DNA from: Actinomycetota bacterium | GTDB lineage: Bacteria; Actinomycetota; Thermoleophilia; Gaiellales; Gaiellaceae | Reading direction: 5' to 3' | NCBI GenBank assembly: GCA_020029625.1 | Contig: JAIBJP010000002.1 | Span: 1-35,218 of the forward strand | DNA length: 35,218 nucleotides | Shown here: one piece after another, positions 8,884-16,518 of the stretch | Layout of the letters: each line of letters begins with the position of its first letter | Numbering within the stretch: the stretch's first letter is position 1 | Notes under the pieces: generated by a model | Seen by the model: the letters and a program-made list of their open reading frames with translations, nothing else | Database searches by the model: none | What the model was told of the DNA's origin: nothing | Position numbers and translations under genes: made by a program

Positions 8884-10176
8884 CTATCCACCTCCGGCCA
8901 GGAAGTCAGAGTAGCCGTCCTGCCAGAGGCGCTGTCCCTGTGCCGTGAGCGTCCCGAACTGGAGCGAATCGGTCCCGAGATCGTCGTTCGTGAGCACGCT
9001 GTTCGCCAGGTGCTCCGGCACGATGCCGTCTGAGATGAGCGATGCCGGATCGATCTCGTTTAGCGGCGGCTGGTAGCCGTTGAAGTCGACGAAGTTCGTG
9101 TAGGCGACGCCGTTGTCGATGATGTAGTTGAGCCACAGGTGCGAAAGCACGGGCTTCTTCGTCGTCGTGCAGATCGACCAGCAGTCGTTCTGCACCGGCA
9201 CCTTGCCCTTGTCCGCCTTCCAGTAGCCGAGCGCGGTCGGCGGCGTCCCCTTCGGCAGGTAGTAGATGTAGCCGGCGATCATGTCACCCGACCAGGCCTG
9301 GTGGAGCCAGCTCTTGCCTTCCGGGATTGCCTGGTACTGGATGTCGTCGACCTTGATCTTGCAGATGCCGTACAGCTCCTTCAGGTCGGCGACCGCCTGA
9401 TCGACGAGCTTCGGATCCTCGGTGTTGATGTCCGTGTGGCCCTTGCGCAGGAGCGCCATTCCGATCGTCTCGCGCTCTTCGCTGAGGAGTCCCACCTTGC
9501 CCTTGTAGGCCTCTGCCTGCCAGAAGATGTCCAATGGCTGGGGCATCGAGGCGATGTCCTCTGTGACCTTGTCCGTACGCCAGGCGATTCCCGTCGCGTA
9601 GCACGTGTACGGGACCGTGTAGTGCGAGTCGACGTCGTAGAACGGGTTGACGAGCTCCGGCCAGATGTTCTTTTGCAGGTTGGGGATGTAGTCGAGGTTG
9701 AGCGGCTTGATGAGCTTGCCCGCCACGGCGCGGGTGAGGTTGTCGGGGGTCATTTCCATCACGTCCGGCGTGACGGCGCCGGAGGCGAGGCGCTGAATCC
9801 CGGACGAGATGTTGTCGAAGGCCGTGTACTGGACGTCGACGCTGTACTTCTTGCCGAAGTCCTTGAGGAGCTTCTTGTAGAGGTAGTCGGGATAGTTGAA
9901 GACGGTGAAGGTCCCACCCGTCTCGGGCTCGAGCCCCGACGCGATCGGGTCTTCCCAGAGGGGCATGGTGACGCGCTTGTCGGGCCTCGCAAGGGGGAGC
10001 CCGCCCGGGCCGAGAGGCTCTCCGCTCTTCCCGGTCGTGCCCTGGGCTGTCGTCTCCGAGCTGCACGCCGCGAGGATGCCCCCGGCTCCCGAGACGACAG
10101 TCGCGGCTCCTGCCGTGCGAAGAATAAAGTCACGACGGGTGAAGCCGTCGGGTCGCTCCTTGGGATGCAGCGTCAT
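8884..10176 (-). CDS. potD: Extracellular solute-binding lipoprotein, PotD/PotF type, with Tat-like signal
   Basis: A 430-residue substrate-binding protein. The N-terminus carries a twin-arginine motif (TRRDFIL), a hydrophobic core and a lipobox (LAAC), so it is probably a Tat-exported lipoprotein. The mature part has FTVFNYPDYLYKKLLKDF and LLSEERETIGMAL, which align by eye with the PotD region containing the carboxylates that hold the polyamine amines (E. coli D168, E171); acidic residues are kept. The second site (W255, D257 in PotD) appears as VQND, so the Asp seems kept but the Trp does not, which may mean a different amine. The ATG at 10176 has GGAGG 6 nt upstream; the track start at 10233 would lie within the previous gene. 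Confidence 0.9.
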   Translation of the reverse strand: MTLHPKERPDGFTRRDFILRTAGAATVVSGAGGILAACSSETTAQGTTGKSGEPLGPGGLPLARPDKRVTMPLWEDPIASGLEPETGGTFTVFNYPDYLYKKLLKDFGKKYSVDVQYTAFDNISSGIQRLASGAVTPDVMEMTPDNLTRAVAGKLIKPLNLDYIPNLQKNIWPELVNPFYDVDSHYTVPYTCYATGIAWRTDKVTEDIASMPQPLDIFWQAEAYKGKVGLLSEERETIGMALLRKGHTDINTEDPKLVDQAVADLKELYGICKIKVDDIQYQAIPEGKSWLHQAWSGDMIAGYIYYLPKGTPPTALGYWKADKGKVPVQNDCWSICTTTKKPVLSHLWLNYIIDNGVAYTNFVDFNGYQPPLNEIDPASLISDGIVPEHLANSVLTNDDLGTDSLQFGTLTAQGQRLWQDGYSDFLAGGG

Positions 10177-10177
10177 C

Positions 10178-10188
10178 TTCAGCCTCCT
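10178..10188 (-). promoter_or_regulatory. Shine-Dalgarno for the binding-protein gene
   Basis: On the - strand, GGAGG lies 6 nt before the ATG at 10176. This strong site is exceptional in the window, where most starts overlap the preceding gene or have no Shine-Dalgarno. It fixes the start and suggests high translation of the binding protein relative to its operon neighbours. Confidence 0.75.
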
Positions 10189-10210
10189 TGGCGACGGGTC
10201 GGGAAGCCTC

Positions 10211-11350
10211 TCACGCCTGACCCGCCCCTTCAAGTCGCTCCTCGCTGTCCTTTTCGAGGATGCGCGCGAGTTCGTCGGCTAGTCGGTTCATCAGCGGTAC
10301 GGGGCCGATCGTGGCTCGGATGTACCCGGGCATGCCGAAGTCGTGCCCCGGGCGGATCAGGAGCCCGCGACGAAGGAGGCCCTCCGCGAGCGTGAGATCG
10401 TCCGTGTCCACGCGGACGAGCAGGAAGTTCGCCTCCGAGGGAATCGCTTCGAGCCCGAGCCCGCGTAGCCGGCGGGCAAGTGTCTCCCGGGCGTGCTCGT
10501 TCTCTAGGCGCCGCTTTTCCACCAGGTCCAGGTGCCGGAGGCTCGCGCGCCCGGCGGCGAGCGCGGCGCGATTGACATTGAAGGGCTCCTGGACGACGTC
10601 GAGAAAGGGCGCGAGCTGCTCGTCTACGACCGCGTAGCCGAGCCGCAGGCCCGCCAGGCCAAAGATCTTCGAAAAGGTGCGCAGGACGATCACAGGCCGG
10701 CCGGCCTCGACGTCGGCCTCGCGGCGCAGCCTGTGCTCCGGGTGGACGTATTCGGCGTAGGCCTCGTCCACGACAACGGCACAGCGCTCCGGCAGCTCGG
10801 TGAGAAGCGCCTCCCATTCGTCACGGGTCAACAGCGAGCCGGTCGGGTTGTTCGGGTCGCAGAGCCAGATCAGTCGCGCTCCGACCCGCCCGGCCGCGTC
10901 CGCGAGTGCTTCGACGTCGTGGCGATGCGCTCGGCCGGGGACTCGTTCGACTCGCGCACCGGCCGCAGTGGACACCTGCGCGTAGAGCCCGTAGGTCGCG
11001 CTCGGCACGACCACCGCGTCTCCGGGATCGAGGAAGGCGTGCGCGACCGTGGCGATGAGCGCCTGGATGCCGTGGCCGGGGACGATCAGCTCGGGGCGAA
11101 TCCCGAGCCAGGAGGCGACGGCCTCTCGGAAGTCCGAATATGCGTGCTCGGGGTACATCCAGGCGCGGTCGAGTTCGGCCAAAACGGACTCGGATACACC
11201 CGGAAAGGGCCCAAAGAGGCCTTCGTTCCAGTTCAGCTTGGCGAGCTCCGTGAGCCCGTACCTCTCCTTCAGCTCCTCGACGCCGGGGCCCGGGCGATAG
11301 GGATCCAGCCCCAGCAGGGAAGGCCGGACGAGCCTGCTCCAGTTGGTCAC
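10211..11350 (-). CDS. HisC-like PLP-dependent aminotransferase (fold type I)
   Basis: A 379-residue class I/II aminotransferase of the histidinol-phosphate aminotransferase group. DPYRPGPG and KLNWNEGLFGPFP form the HisC-type N-terminus; DPNNPTG is at 165-171, VDEAY at 194-198, and the PLP Lys is K228 in FSKIFGLAGLRLGYA. The ORF track reaches 12328, but the upstream part is an Arg-rich shadow of the TPP gene. The GTG at 11350 overlaps the TPP-enzyme stop (GTGA) and is chosen. Tight coupling to a 2-oxoacid decarboxylase and a polyamine-type importer suggests it deaminates an imported amino acid for decarboxylation, rather than making histidine; no other his gene is present. Confidence 0.9.
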   Translation of the reverse strand: MTNWSRLVRPSLLGLDPYRPGPGVEELKERYGLTELAKLNWNEGLFGPFPGVSESVLAELDRAWMYPEHAYSDFREAVASWLGIRPELIVPGHGIQALIATVAHAFLDPGDAVVVPSATYGLYAQVSTAAGARVERVPGRAHRHDVEALADAAGRVGARLIWLCDPNNPTGSLLTRDEWEALLTELPERCAVVVDEAYAEYVHPEHRLRREADVEAGRPVIVLRTFSKIFGLAGLRLGYAVVDEQLAPFLDVVQEPFNVNRAALAAGRASLRHLDLVEKRRLENEHARETLARRLRGLGLEAIPSEANFLLVRVDTDDLTLAEGLLRRGLLIRPGHDFGMPGYIRATIGPVPLMNRLADELARILEKDSEERLEGAGQA

Positions 11351-12969
11351 TCCGTGGGAGTCCACATCTGGAGAAAAGTAGGGAGGTGAACGAGTGCGGG
11401 ACCGTCGTAGGCGAAGGCGCGTCCGAGTGCGGCGCCGAGCTCTTCCGGGGTCGTCCGCTCGGCGGGCACGCCGTAGGCGGCGGCGAGAGCGACGTAGTCG
11501 GGTTCCCCTAGGTCGACGGCGTAGGTCTCGCCGAACGTGTCTCGCTGGTACTCCCGCAGGATTCCGTACCCACCGTCGTCCACGACGAGGACGACCACGT
11601 CGAGCCCGTACTGGCGCGCCGCGGCGAGCTCTTGCGTCCCGTAAAGAAAGCCGCCGTCGCCGACGACGGCGAGCGCGGGCGTGCCGGGAAGAGCGACCGC
11701 AGCGCCGAGCGCCGCGGGCCACGCGTAGCCGAGCGTGCCCGAGCCGAGGGGGTAGAGAAAGCGCCGCGGCTCGGTGACAGGGAAGTGGGCCGCCGCCCAA
11801 TAGGCGAGGATTGTCATGTCCCAGGCGGTGACCGTGCCGGGCGGAACGGCTTCGCGGATCGTCTCGAGGAGACCGCGTTCGAGCTCCCGGTCCTGCTCTG
11901 CCAGGCCCTCCTCGATTCGCTCGCGCACACGGGCGGCGCGGGCCGCACCATCGCGGGCCTTCGGCTCGATGTGAGGGAGGAGCGCGCTCAGCGTCCAGTT
12001 CGCGTCTCCGACGAGGCCCAGCGCTGGATACGTCGCTCCGATGCGCTCCTTCGCCGCGTCGATCTGCACCAGCGTGCCGGAGAAAGCGAGCTGGTATTGG
12101 GCGGTCGTTTCGGCGCCCAGCTCGGTTCCGACGGCCAGCACGACGTCGGCGTCCTCCAGAGCCTCCTTGTAGGCGCCCTCGTCGCAGGCGGAGCCGAGCG
12201 AGAGCGGGTCGTCGGCGGGGAACGCCCCCTTGCCCATGTAGGTCGTCGCCACGGGAGCATCGAGCGCCCGGGCGAGCTCCGCGAGCTCCTCCCATCCATG
12301 CGCACGGAGAACCCCGCCTCCGGCCCACAGGACCGGACGCTCAGCATCGTTGAGAATTTGCGCCAGCTCGGCGATGTCCGCCTGGCTGGCCGTCGTGAAC
12401 ACGACGGCCGCCCCTTCCCTTTCCTTGGGCGGCGAGACTGCGGTCTCCCCGGCGAGGATGTCGACAGGGATTTCGACGAACACGGGCCCGCTCGGCGGAG
12501 TCATGGCCTGGCCCCACGCGCTTTGCAGCAGCTCGGGAACCTCTTCGTCCGACTCGGCCCGGCCGGCCCACTTCACGACCGGGGCGAAGGACGCGAGCTG
12601 ATCGGGCAGCTCGTGGAGATAGCCGCGCCCTCTCCCGATCAGATCTCGAGGGATCTGGCTCGCAATCGCGACCACGGGAACATGCGCCGTTGCAGCCTCC
12701 ATCAGGGCCGCGAGCGAGACGAGCGCGCCGGGGCCCGTCGAGAGAAGAAGCACTGCGGGCCAGCCCTTCGAGCGCGCGTAACCATCGGCGCCGAACCCCG
12801 CATTCAGCTCCGTTCGGAGGCCGACGGAGCGGATCGAACTGGTCCGCAGGCCGTCCCAGATCGCGAGCGCGTGGATTCCCGGGACGCCGAAGGCGGCCTC
12901 CGCACCGAGGGCCTCGAGCGTCTCCGCGACGAGCCGGCCGCCCGTATGGGCTTTGACCGCTTGCGCCAC
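11347..12969 (-). CDS. Thiamine-diphosphate-dependent 2-oxoacid decarboxylase-like enzyme
   Basis: A 540-residue enzyme of the acetolactate synthase/benzoylformate decarboxylase superfamily. Seen are the PYR-domain Glu (RTELNAGFGADGYAR), a central domain, and the TPP motif GDGGFLYGTQELA ending in VDDGGYG. The segment GYLHELPDQ recalls 5-guanidino-2-oxopentanoate decarboxylase (AruI) proteins, and pairing with an aminotransferase resembles AruH-AruI, so decarboxylation of a transaminated amino acid is the leading idea; acetolactate synthase is unlikely without a small subunit. Two oddities: the usual HE before the catalytic segment is TE, and the NN closing the TPP motif is DD. I chose GTG 12969 over the track's 13017, because the latter lies in the divergent gene and TAGGAT sits 7 nt before 12969. 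Confidence 0.88.
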   Translation of the reverse strand: MAQAVKAHTGGRLVAETLEALGAEAAFGVPGIHALAIWDGLRTSSIRSVGLRTELNAGFGADGYARSKGWPAVLLLSTGPGALVSLAALMEAATAHVPVVAIASQIPRDLIGRGRGYLHELPDQLASFAPVVKWAGRAESDEEVPELLQSAWGQAMTPPSGPVFVEIPVDILAGETAVSPPKEREGAAVVFTTASQADIAELAQILNDAERPVLWAGGGVLRAHGWEELAELARALDAPVATTYMGKGAFPADDPLSLGSACDEGAYKEALEDADVVLAVGTELGAETTAQYQLAFSGTLVQIDAAKERIGATYPALGLVGDANWTLSALLPHIEPKARDGAARAARVRERIEEGLAEQDRELERGLLETIREAVPPGTVTAWDMTILAYWAAAHFPVTEPRRFLYPLGSGTLGYAWPAALGAAVALPGTPALAVVGDGGFLYGTQELAAARQYGLDVVVLVVDDGGYGILREYQRDTFGETYAVDLGEPDYVALAAAYGVPAERTTPEELGAALGRAFAYDGPALVHLPTFLQMWTPTE

Positions 12970-12991
12970 AAGAGCGATCCTATCCCGGCCG
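12970..12991. promoter_or_regulatory. Compact divergent promoter region between decarboxylase and TMADH-like genes
   Basis: Only 22 bp separate the two start codons. For the - strand, TAGGAT (+ strand 12977-12982) stands 7 nt before the GTG at 12969, matching a leaderless -10. For the + strand, TATCCC (12981-12986) or GATCCT (12976-12981) could be the -10; the latter lies 17 nt after TTGACC (12953-12958). No Shine-Dalgarno is seen for either gene. The elements overlap, so the two polymerases probably compete or one regulator controls both sides. Confidence 0.5.
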
Positions 12992-15082
12992 ATGCCCCGC
13001 GATCCCCGCCACGACATCCTCTTCGAGCCTCTCCTGATCGGGCCGAAGACGCTGCGGAACCGCTTCTACGCAGTTCCCCATTGCACCGGCTTCGGCAGTG
13101 AGAAGCCTGCTTCGCAGGCTCGCTTCCGCGCCACGAAGGCCGAGGGCGGGTGGGCCGCCGTCTGCACCGAGGAGGCACTCGTCAGCGTCGACTCGGATTT
13201 CTGGCCGGTCGTCTCGACGCGAATGTGGGACGACGACGATGTCCGCAACCTTTCGGTCATGTGCGAGGAAGCCCATGCCTACGGCTCGCTCGCCGGGATC
13301 GAGCTCACCCACGGGGGCGCTCACGCGCGGGCGCGCGACGCACGCGTTCCCGCCGTTGCGCCCTCGCAGCTCGCGAGCGACTACGACCCCTTCGTGACGC
13401 CAAAGGCGATGCAGCTCGAGGACATCCGCCGCGTCCGGGACGACTGGGTCGCGGCCGCGCGCCGTTCCCGGGACGCGGGCTTCGACATCGTCTACGTGTA
13501 CGGCGGGCACAGCTACCTCCCGCTCCAGTTCCTCTCCCCGTACTACAACCATCGCACCGACGAGTACGGGGGCTCGCTCGAAAACCGTGCCCGCTTCTGG
13601 CTGGAGACCCTCGAAGCCGTTCGCGAGGCGATCGGCGACGAGTGCGCGATCGCCGTCCGCCTCTGCATCGAAGCGCTCGGACCGGCAGGCGTCGAGCTGG
13701 AGGAGGGCCTCGGCTTCGTCGGCCTCGCCGATCACCTGGTCGACCTGTGGGACGTCAACATCGGCTCGATCACCGAGTGGTCGAAGGACTCGGGCTCCTC
13801 GCGCTTCTTTGCCGAGGGCTACCAGCTCGAGTGGACGAGTCGCGTCCGCGAGGTGACGGCCAAGCCGATCGTCGGCGTCGGCCGCCTGACGAATCCCGAC
13901 CGCATGGCGGAGATCGTCGCGAGCGGTGCCTGGGACCTGATCGGCGCGGCGCGGCCTTCGATCTCGGACCCGTTCCTCCCCAAGAAGATCGAGGAGGGCC
14001 GCTACGGAGAGATCCGGGAGTGCATCGGTTGCAACATCTGCGCCGCCGGAGCCGAGTACGGAAACCAGATTCGCTGCACGCAGAACGCGACCGCGGGAGA
14101 GGAGTACCGGCGCGGCTGGCACCCGGAGCGGTTCGAGCCCGCGGCGAACGCGGACCGCGACGTCCTCGTCGTCGGGGCGGGGCCCGCCGGGATGGAATGC
14201 GCCATCGTCCTCGGCAAGCGCGGCATGCGCCGGGTGCACCTGCTCGAGGCCGAGGAGGAGATCGGCGGGATCATGCGCTGGATTCCGCGGCTCCCCGGTC
14301 TGGGCGAGTGGGGCCGGGTCCTCAACTGGCGCGCCGTGCAGCTGCAGAACCTTCGCAACGTCGAGGTGATCACCGGCACCCGGCTCGATGCCGCCGCGAT
14401 ACGCGAGTACGGCGCCGAGATCGTCGTGGTGGCGACGGGCGCCCGGTGGGCCGGGGACGGCATCAACTTCCTCACCCACCAGCCGATCCCGGGGGCCGAT
14501 CCCTCCCTGCCTCACGTGCTGACGCCCGAGCAGGTGATGCTGGAGGGGAAGGTCCCGCCGGGGAAGCGCGTCGTCGTCTTCGACGCGGACGGCTACTTCG
14601 TGGCCCCCGGGCTCGCGGAGAAGCTGGTCGCTGACGGCTTCGAGGTGGAGCTCGTCACCTGCCACGACCTCGTCTCGCCGCTCTCCGACGAGACGCTCGA
14701 GGGCGCGCTCCTGCGCCAGCATCTCCACGACACGGGCATCGGGATGCGGACCGGGACCCTGTTGACCGGCATCCAGCCGGGCCGGCTGACGGCGCGGGAC
14801 CAAGTAGGCGATCCACTCGAGCTCGAGGCTGACGCGGTCGTCCTGGTCACGCAACGACTCTCGAACGAGGGCCTCTTCCTCAGCCTGAAGAGGAACGAAG
14901 ACGCACTCGCCGCGGAAGGGATCGAGGCGGTGTACCGGATCGGAGACTGCGTCGCCCCCCGACTGATCGCCGAGGCCGTCTTCGAGGGTCACCGGCTCGC
15001 GCGCGAGATCGACTGTGACGATCCGGCGATTCCACTTCCCTACAGGCGCGAGCGCCTCGTTCTCGAGCGGGTCGTTACGTGA
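12992..15082 (+). CDS. Flavin/4Fe-4S amine dehydrogenase of the trimethylamine/histamine dehydrogenase family
   Basis: A 696-residue protein colinear with trimethylamine dehydrogenase (TMADH): an Old-Yellow-Enzyme TIM barrel, a [4Fe-4S] site, then two Rossmann domains. From memory of TMADH, MPRDPRHDILFEP and IGPKTLRNRFY match its N-terminus; C31 equals the Cys covalently bound to FMN; CIGCNICAAGAEYGNQIRC supplies the cluster; YGGH and WSKD keep the catalytic Tyr, His and Asp; NATAGEEYRRGWHPE is nearly identical. The substrate-binding aromatic bowl is changed: the Tyr60 position is Glu61 and the Trp355 position appears to be Ala, with only the Trp264 equivalent kept. Oxidative deamination of an amine is expected, but probably not of trimethylamine. 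Start ATG 12992 gives the family N-terminus; the track's 12953 lies in the divergent gene. The stop overlaps the next gene by 4 bp. Confidence 0.93.
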   Translation: MPRDPRHDILFEPLLIGPKTLRNRFYAVPHCTGFGSEKPASQARFRATKAEGGWAAVCTEEALVSVDSDFWPVVSTRMWDDDDVRNLSVMCEEAHAYGSLAGIELTHGGAHARARDARVPAVAPSQLASDYDPFVTPKAMQLEDIRRVRDDWVAAARRSRDAGFDIVYVYGGHSYLPLQFLSPYYNHRTDEYGGSLENRARFWLETLEAVREAIGDECAIAVRLCIEALGPAGVELEEGLGFVGLADHLVDLWDVNIGSITEWSKDSGSSRFFAEGYQLEWTSRVREVTAKPIVGVGRLTNPDRMAEIVASGAWDLIGAARPSISDPFLPKKIEEGRYGEIRECIGCNICAAGAEYGNQIRCTQNATAGEEYRRGWHPERFEPAANADRDVLVVGAGPAGMECAIVLGKRGMRRVHLLEAEEEIGGIMRWIPRLPGLGEWGRVLNWRAVQLQNLRNVEVITGTRLDAAAIREYGAEIVVVATGARWAGDGINFLTHQPIPGADPSLPHVLTPEQVMLEGKVPPGKRVVVFDADGYFVAPGLAEKLVADGFEVELVTCHDLVSPLSDETLEGALLRQHLHDTGIGMRTGTLLTGIQPGRLTARDQVGDPLELEADAVVLVTQRLSNEGLFLSLKRNEDALAAEGIEAVYRIGDCVAPRLIAEAVFEGHRLAREIDCDDPAIPLPYRRERLVLERVVT

Positions 15083-16149
15083 TCGACTGCGACATCCACC
15101 CGCAGATCGGAGATCCCGAGGAGCTCCTCGCCCACGTGGAGACCGGGCAGCGGGACTGGTTCCGCGGCCAGCCGTACTTCGGGCTCCCGGGCTACTCGTG
15201 GAGCCATCCGTCGTCCTGGTACCGAAAGGATCTCGCGGCCGACGGCCGTCCGCCGGGAGCGGATGTGGAGGCCGTGCAGAGGGAGCTGCTCGATCCCAGC
15301 GGGACTGCGGCCGGTGTTCTGAACGCCGACGACGCGGTGCTCGCCTCGCTGATGCCGAGCCCGTACAGGGCTGCGGCACTCGCCCGCGCGCACAACGACT
15401 GGATCCGCGAGCGCTGGCTCGAACGTGATGCGCGCCTGCGCGGGGCGATCGTCTGCCCGGCCCAAGACCCCGAGGAGGCGGCGCGGGAGGTCCGCCGGGC
15501 AGGCGAGGATCCCCGTTTCGTCCACGTCGTGCTCTGCGGCGGCTCCGAGCGGCCCTACGGCGAGCCCCGCTACCTCCCGATCTTCGAGGCCGCGGCCGAG
15601 CTCGGCCTGCCGGTGGCGATCCACTCCGGTGGCGAGGGGATGGGAATCGCGGCGCCGCCGGGCGGCGCAGGCCCGGTCACCTTCTACATCGAGTGGCACA
15701 CGCTCGGATCGGCCTGCAGCACCATGGCCCACCTCGTCTCCCTGCTCGTCCACGGGACCTTCGAGCGGCTGCCCTCTCTCAAGGTGCTCCTGATCGAGGG
15801 CGGGATCGCCTGGCTGCCGGGGATTCTCTGGCGGCTGGACACCAACTGGAGGGCGCTCCGCTCCGACACCCCCTGGCTCGACCGCAAGCCCAGCGAGGTG
15901 GCGCGCGAGCACGTCCGCTTCTCCACGCAGCCGCTCGAGCACACGGACGGACATGACGAGCTCCTCTGGGAGATGCTCGAAGCCGCCGGCGCTCCCGATG
16001 TCCTCTGCTTCGCCTCCGACTATCCGCACTGGGATTTCGACGATCCGGCCTTCATGCTCAAGCGGCTGCCCGAGGCCTGGCGCGAGCGCGTCCTGCACGA
16101 AAACGCCGCGGCGCTCTACGGCGAGCGCCTCGGCCTCGTCCCGGCGTGA
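15079..16149 (+). CDS. Amidohydrolase family protein (Amidohydrolase_2, ACMSD-like fold)
   Basis: A 356-residue TIM-barrel metal-dependent hydrolase or decarboxylase. The metal motif CDIHP is at the very N-terminus, AIHSGG follows near 195, and SDYPHWD near the C-terminus supplies the Asp of the second metal motif. Members hydrolyse C-N bonds or decarboxylate aromatic acids. It begins with GTG overlapping the TMADH-like stop and ends overlapping the Rieske ferredoxin, so it probably acts on a product of the amine dehydrogenase. The substrate is not predictable. Confidence 0.88.
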   Translation: MIDCDIHPQIGDPEELLAHVETGQRDWFRGQPYFGLPGYSWSHPSSWYRKDLAADGRPPGADVEAVQRELLDPSGTAAGVLNADDAVLASLMPSPYRAAALARAHNDWIRERWLERDARLRGAIVCPAQDPEEAAREVRRAGEDPRFVHVVLCGGSERPYGEPRYLPIFEAAAELGLPVAIHSGGEGMGIAAPPGGAGPVTFYIEWHTLGSACSTMAHLVSLLVHGTFERLPSLKVLLIEGGIAWLPGILWRLDTNWRALRSDTPWLDRKPSEVAREHVRFSTQPLEHTDGHDELLWEMLEAAGAPDVLCFASDYPHWDFDDPAFMLKRLPEAWRERVLHENAAALYGERLGLVPA

Positions 16150-16493
16150 GCGACTGGCACGACGTCGGCTCGCTCGCCGATCTCGAGCGGGACGGCCATG
16201 TAGTTGCCCGGGTGGAAGGACGTGAGGTCGGCGTCGTAGCGGTGGGGGGCGACCTTCGCGGCGTGCGCAATCGCTGTCCGCACCACGGCGGTCCGCTCTG
16301 CCTCGGGACCGTGGAGCGCCGCGTCACCGGGCGGCCTGGCGGCTACGACCTCGCGGATGAGCTGGTCCTCCGTTGTCCCTGGCACGGCTGGGAGTTCGAC
16401 CCGCTCACAGGTGCCTGCCTCGACGATTCCGCACTGCGCGTCGCCGTCTACCCGGCCAAGGCCGTCGACGGCCGAGTCTTGATTGACATATGA
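16146..16493 (+). CDS. Rieske [2Fe-2S] ferredoxin
   Basis: A 115-residue stand-alone Rieske protein with the ligands in CPHHGG and CPWHGW. The two half-motifs are 30 residues apart, longer than the usual 15-17, owing to an inserted loop (ERRVTGRPGGYDLADE); this long-loop form is familiar among small actinobacterial Rieske proteins. It probably carries electrons to or from an oxygenase, and the only oxygenase in the window is the Rieske alpha subunit at 3290, in the divergent operon. The GTG start overlaps the amidohydrolase stop. Its last codons contain the -35 element of the padR promoter. Confidence 0.9.
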   Translation: MSDWHDVGSLADLERDGHVVARVEGREVGVVAVGGDLRGVRNRCPHHGGPLCLGTVERRVTGRPGGYDLADELVLRCPWHGWEFDPLTGACLDDSALRVAVYPAKAVDGRVLIDI

Positions 16494-16518
16494 GGTAGTC
16501 CCAAGTACCTTGTAGTGC
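16483..16518 (+). promoter_or_regulatory. padR promoter, leaderless, with embedded inverted repeat
   Basis: A perfect -35 TTGACA (16483-16488), a 17-nt spacer, -10 TACCTT (16506-16511), then 7 nt to the ATG at 16519, so transcription should begin at or next to the start codon. Between and over the elements is AGGTA-N8-TACCT (16493-16510), a perfect inverted repeat suited to a dimeric repressor. PadR proteins usually repress their own promoters, so autoregulation is likely. The -35 overlaps the end of the Rieske ferredoxin gene. Confidence 0.8.

Noticed and set aside
10211-12328. 705-aa aminotransferase with a long N-terminal domain
   Set aside because: The first half is an Arg-rich frame inside the TPP gene; the GTG at 11350 with a GTGA overlap and a standard HisC-like N-terminus is far better.
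12953-12986. TTGACC...TATCCC as a full promoter for the TMADH-like gene
   Set aside because: The spacer is 22 nt, too long for a standard sigma-70 promoter; only a GATCCT alternative gives 17 nt, so it is listed as uncertain.
11632-13101. 489-aa ORF on the + strand
   Set aside because: Antisense to the TPP decarboxylase gene, low-complexity composition and no domain.
13150-14634. 494-aa Arg-rich ORF on the + strand
   Set aside because: Out-of-frame reading of the TMADH-like gene.
12980-15379. 799-aa ORF on the - strand, the longest in the track
   Set aside because: It lies antisense to the TMADH-like gene, has no family motif and is rich in Arg, Asp and Pro; a high-GC shadow frame.
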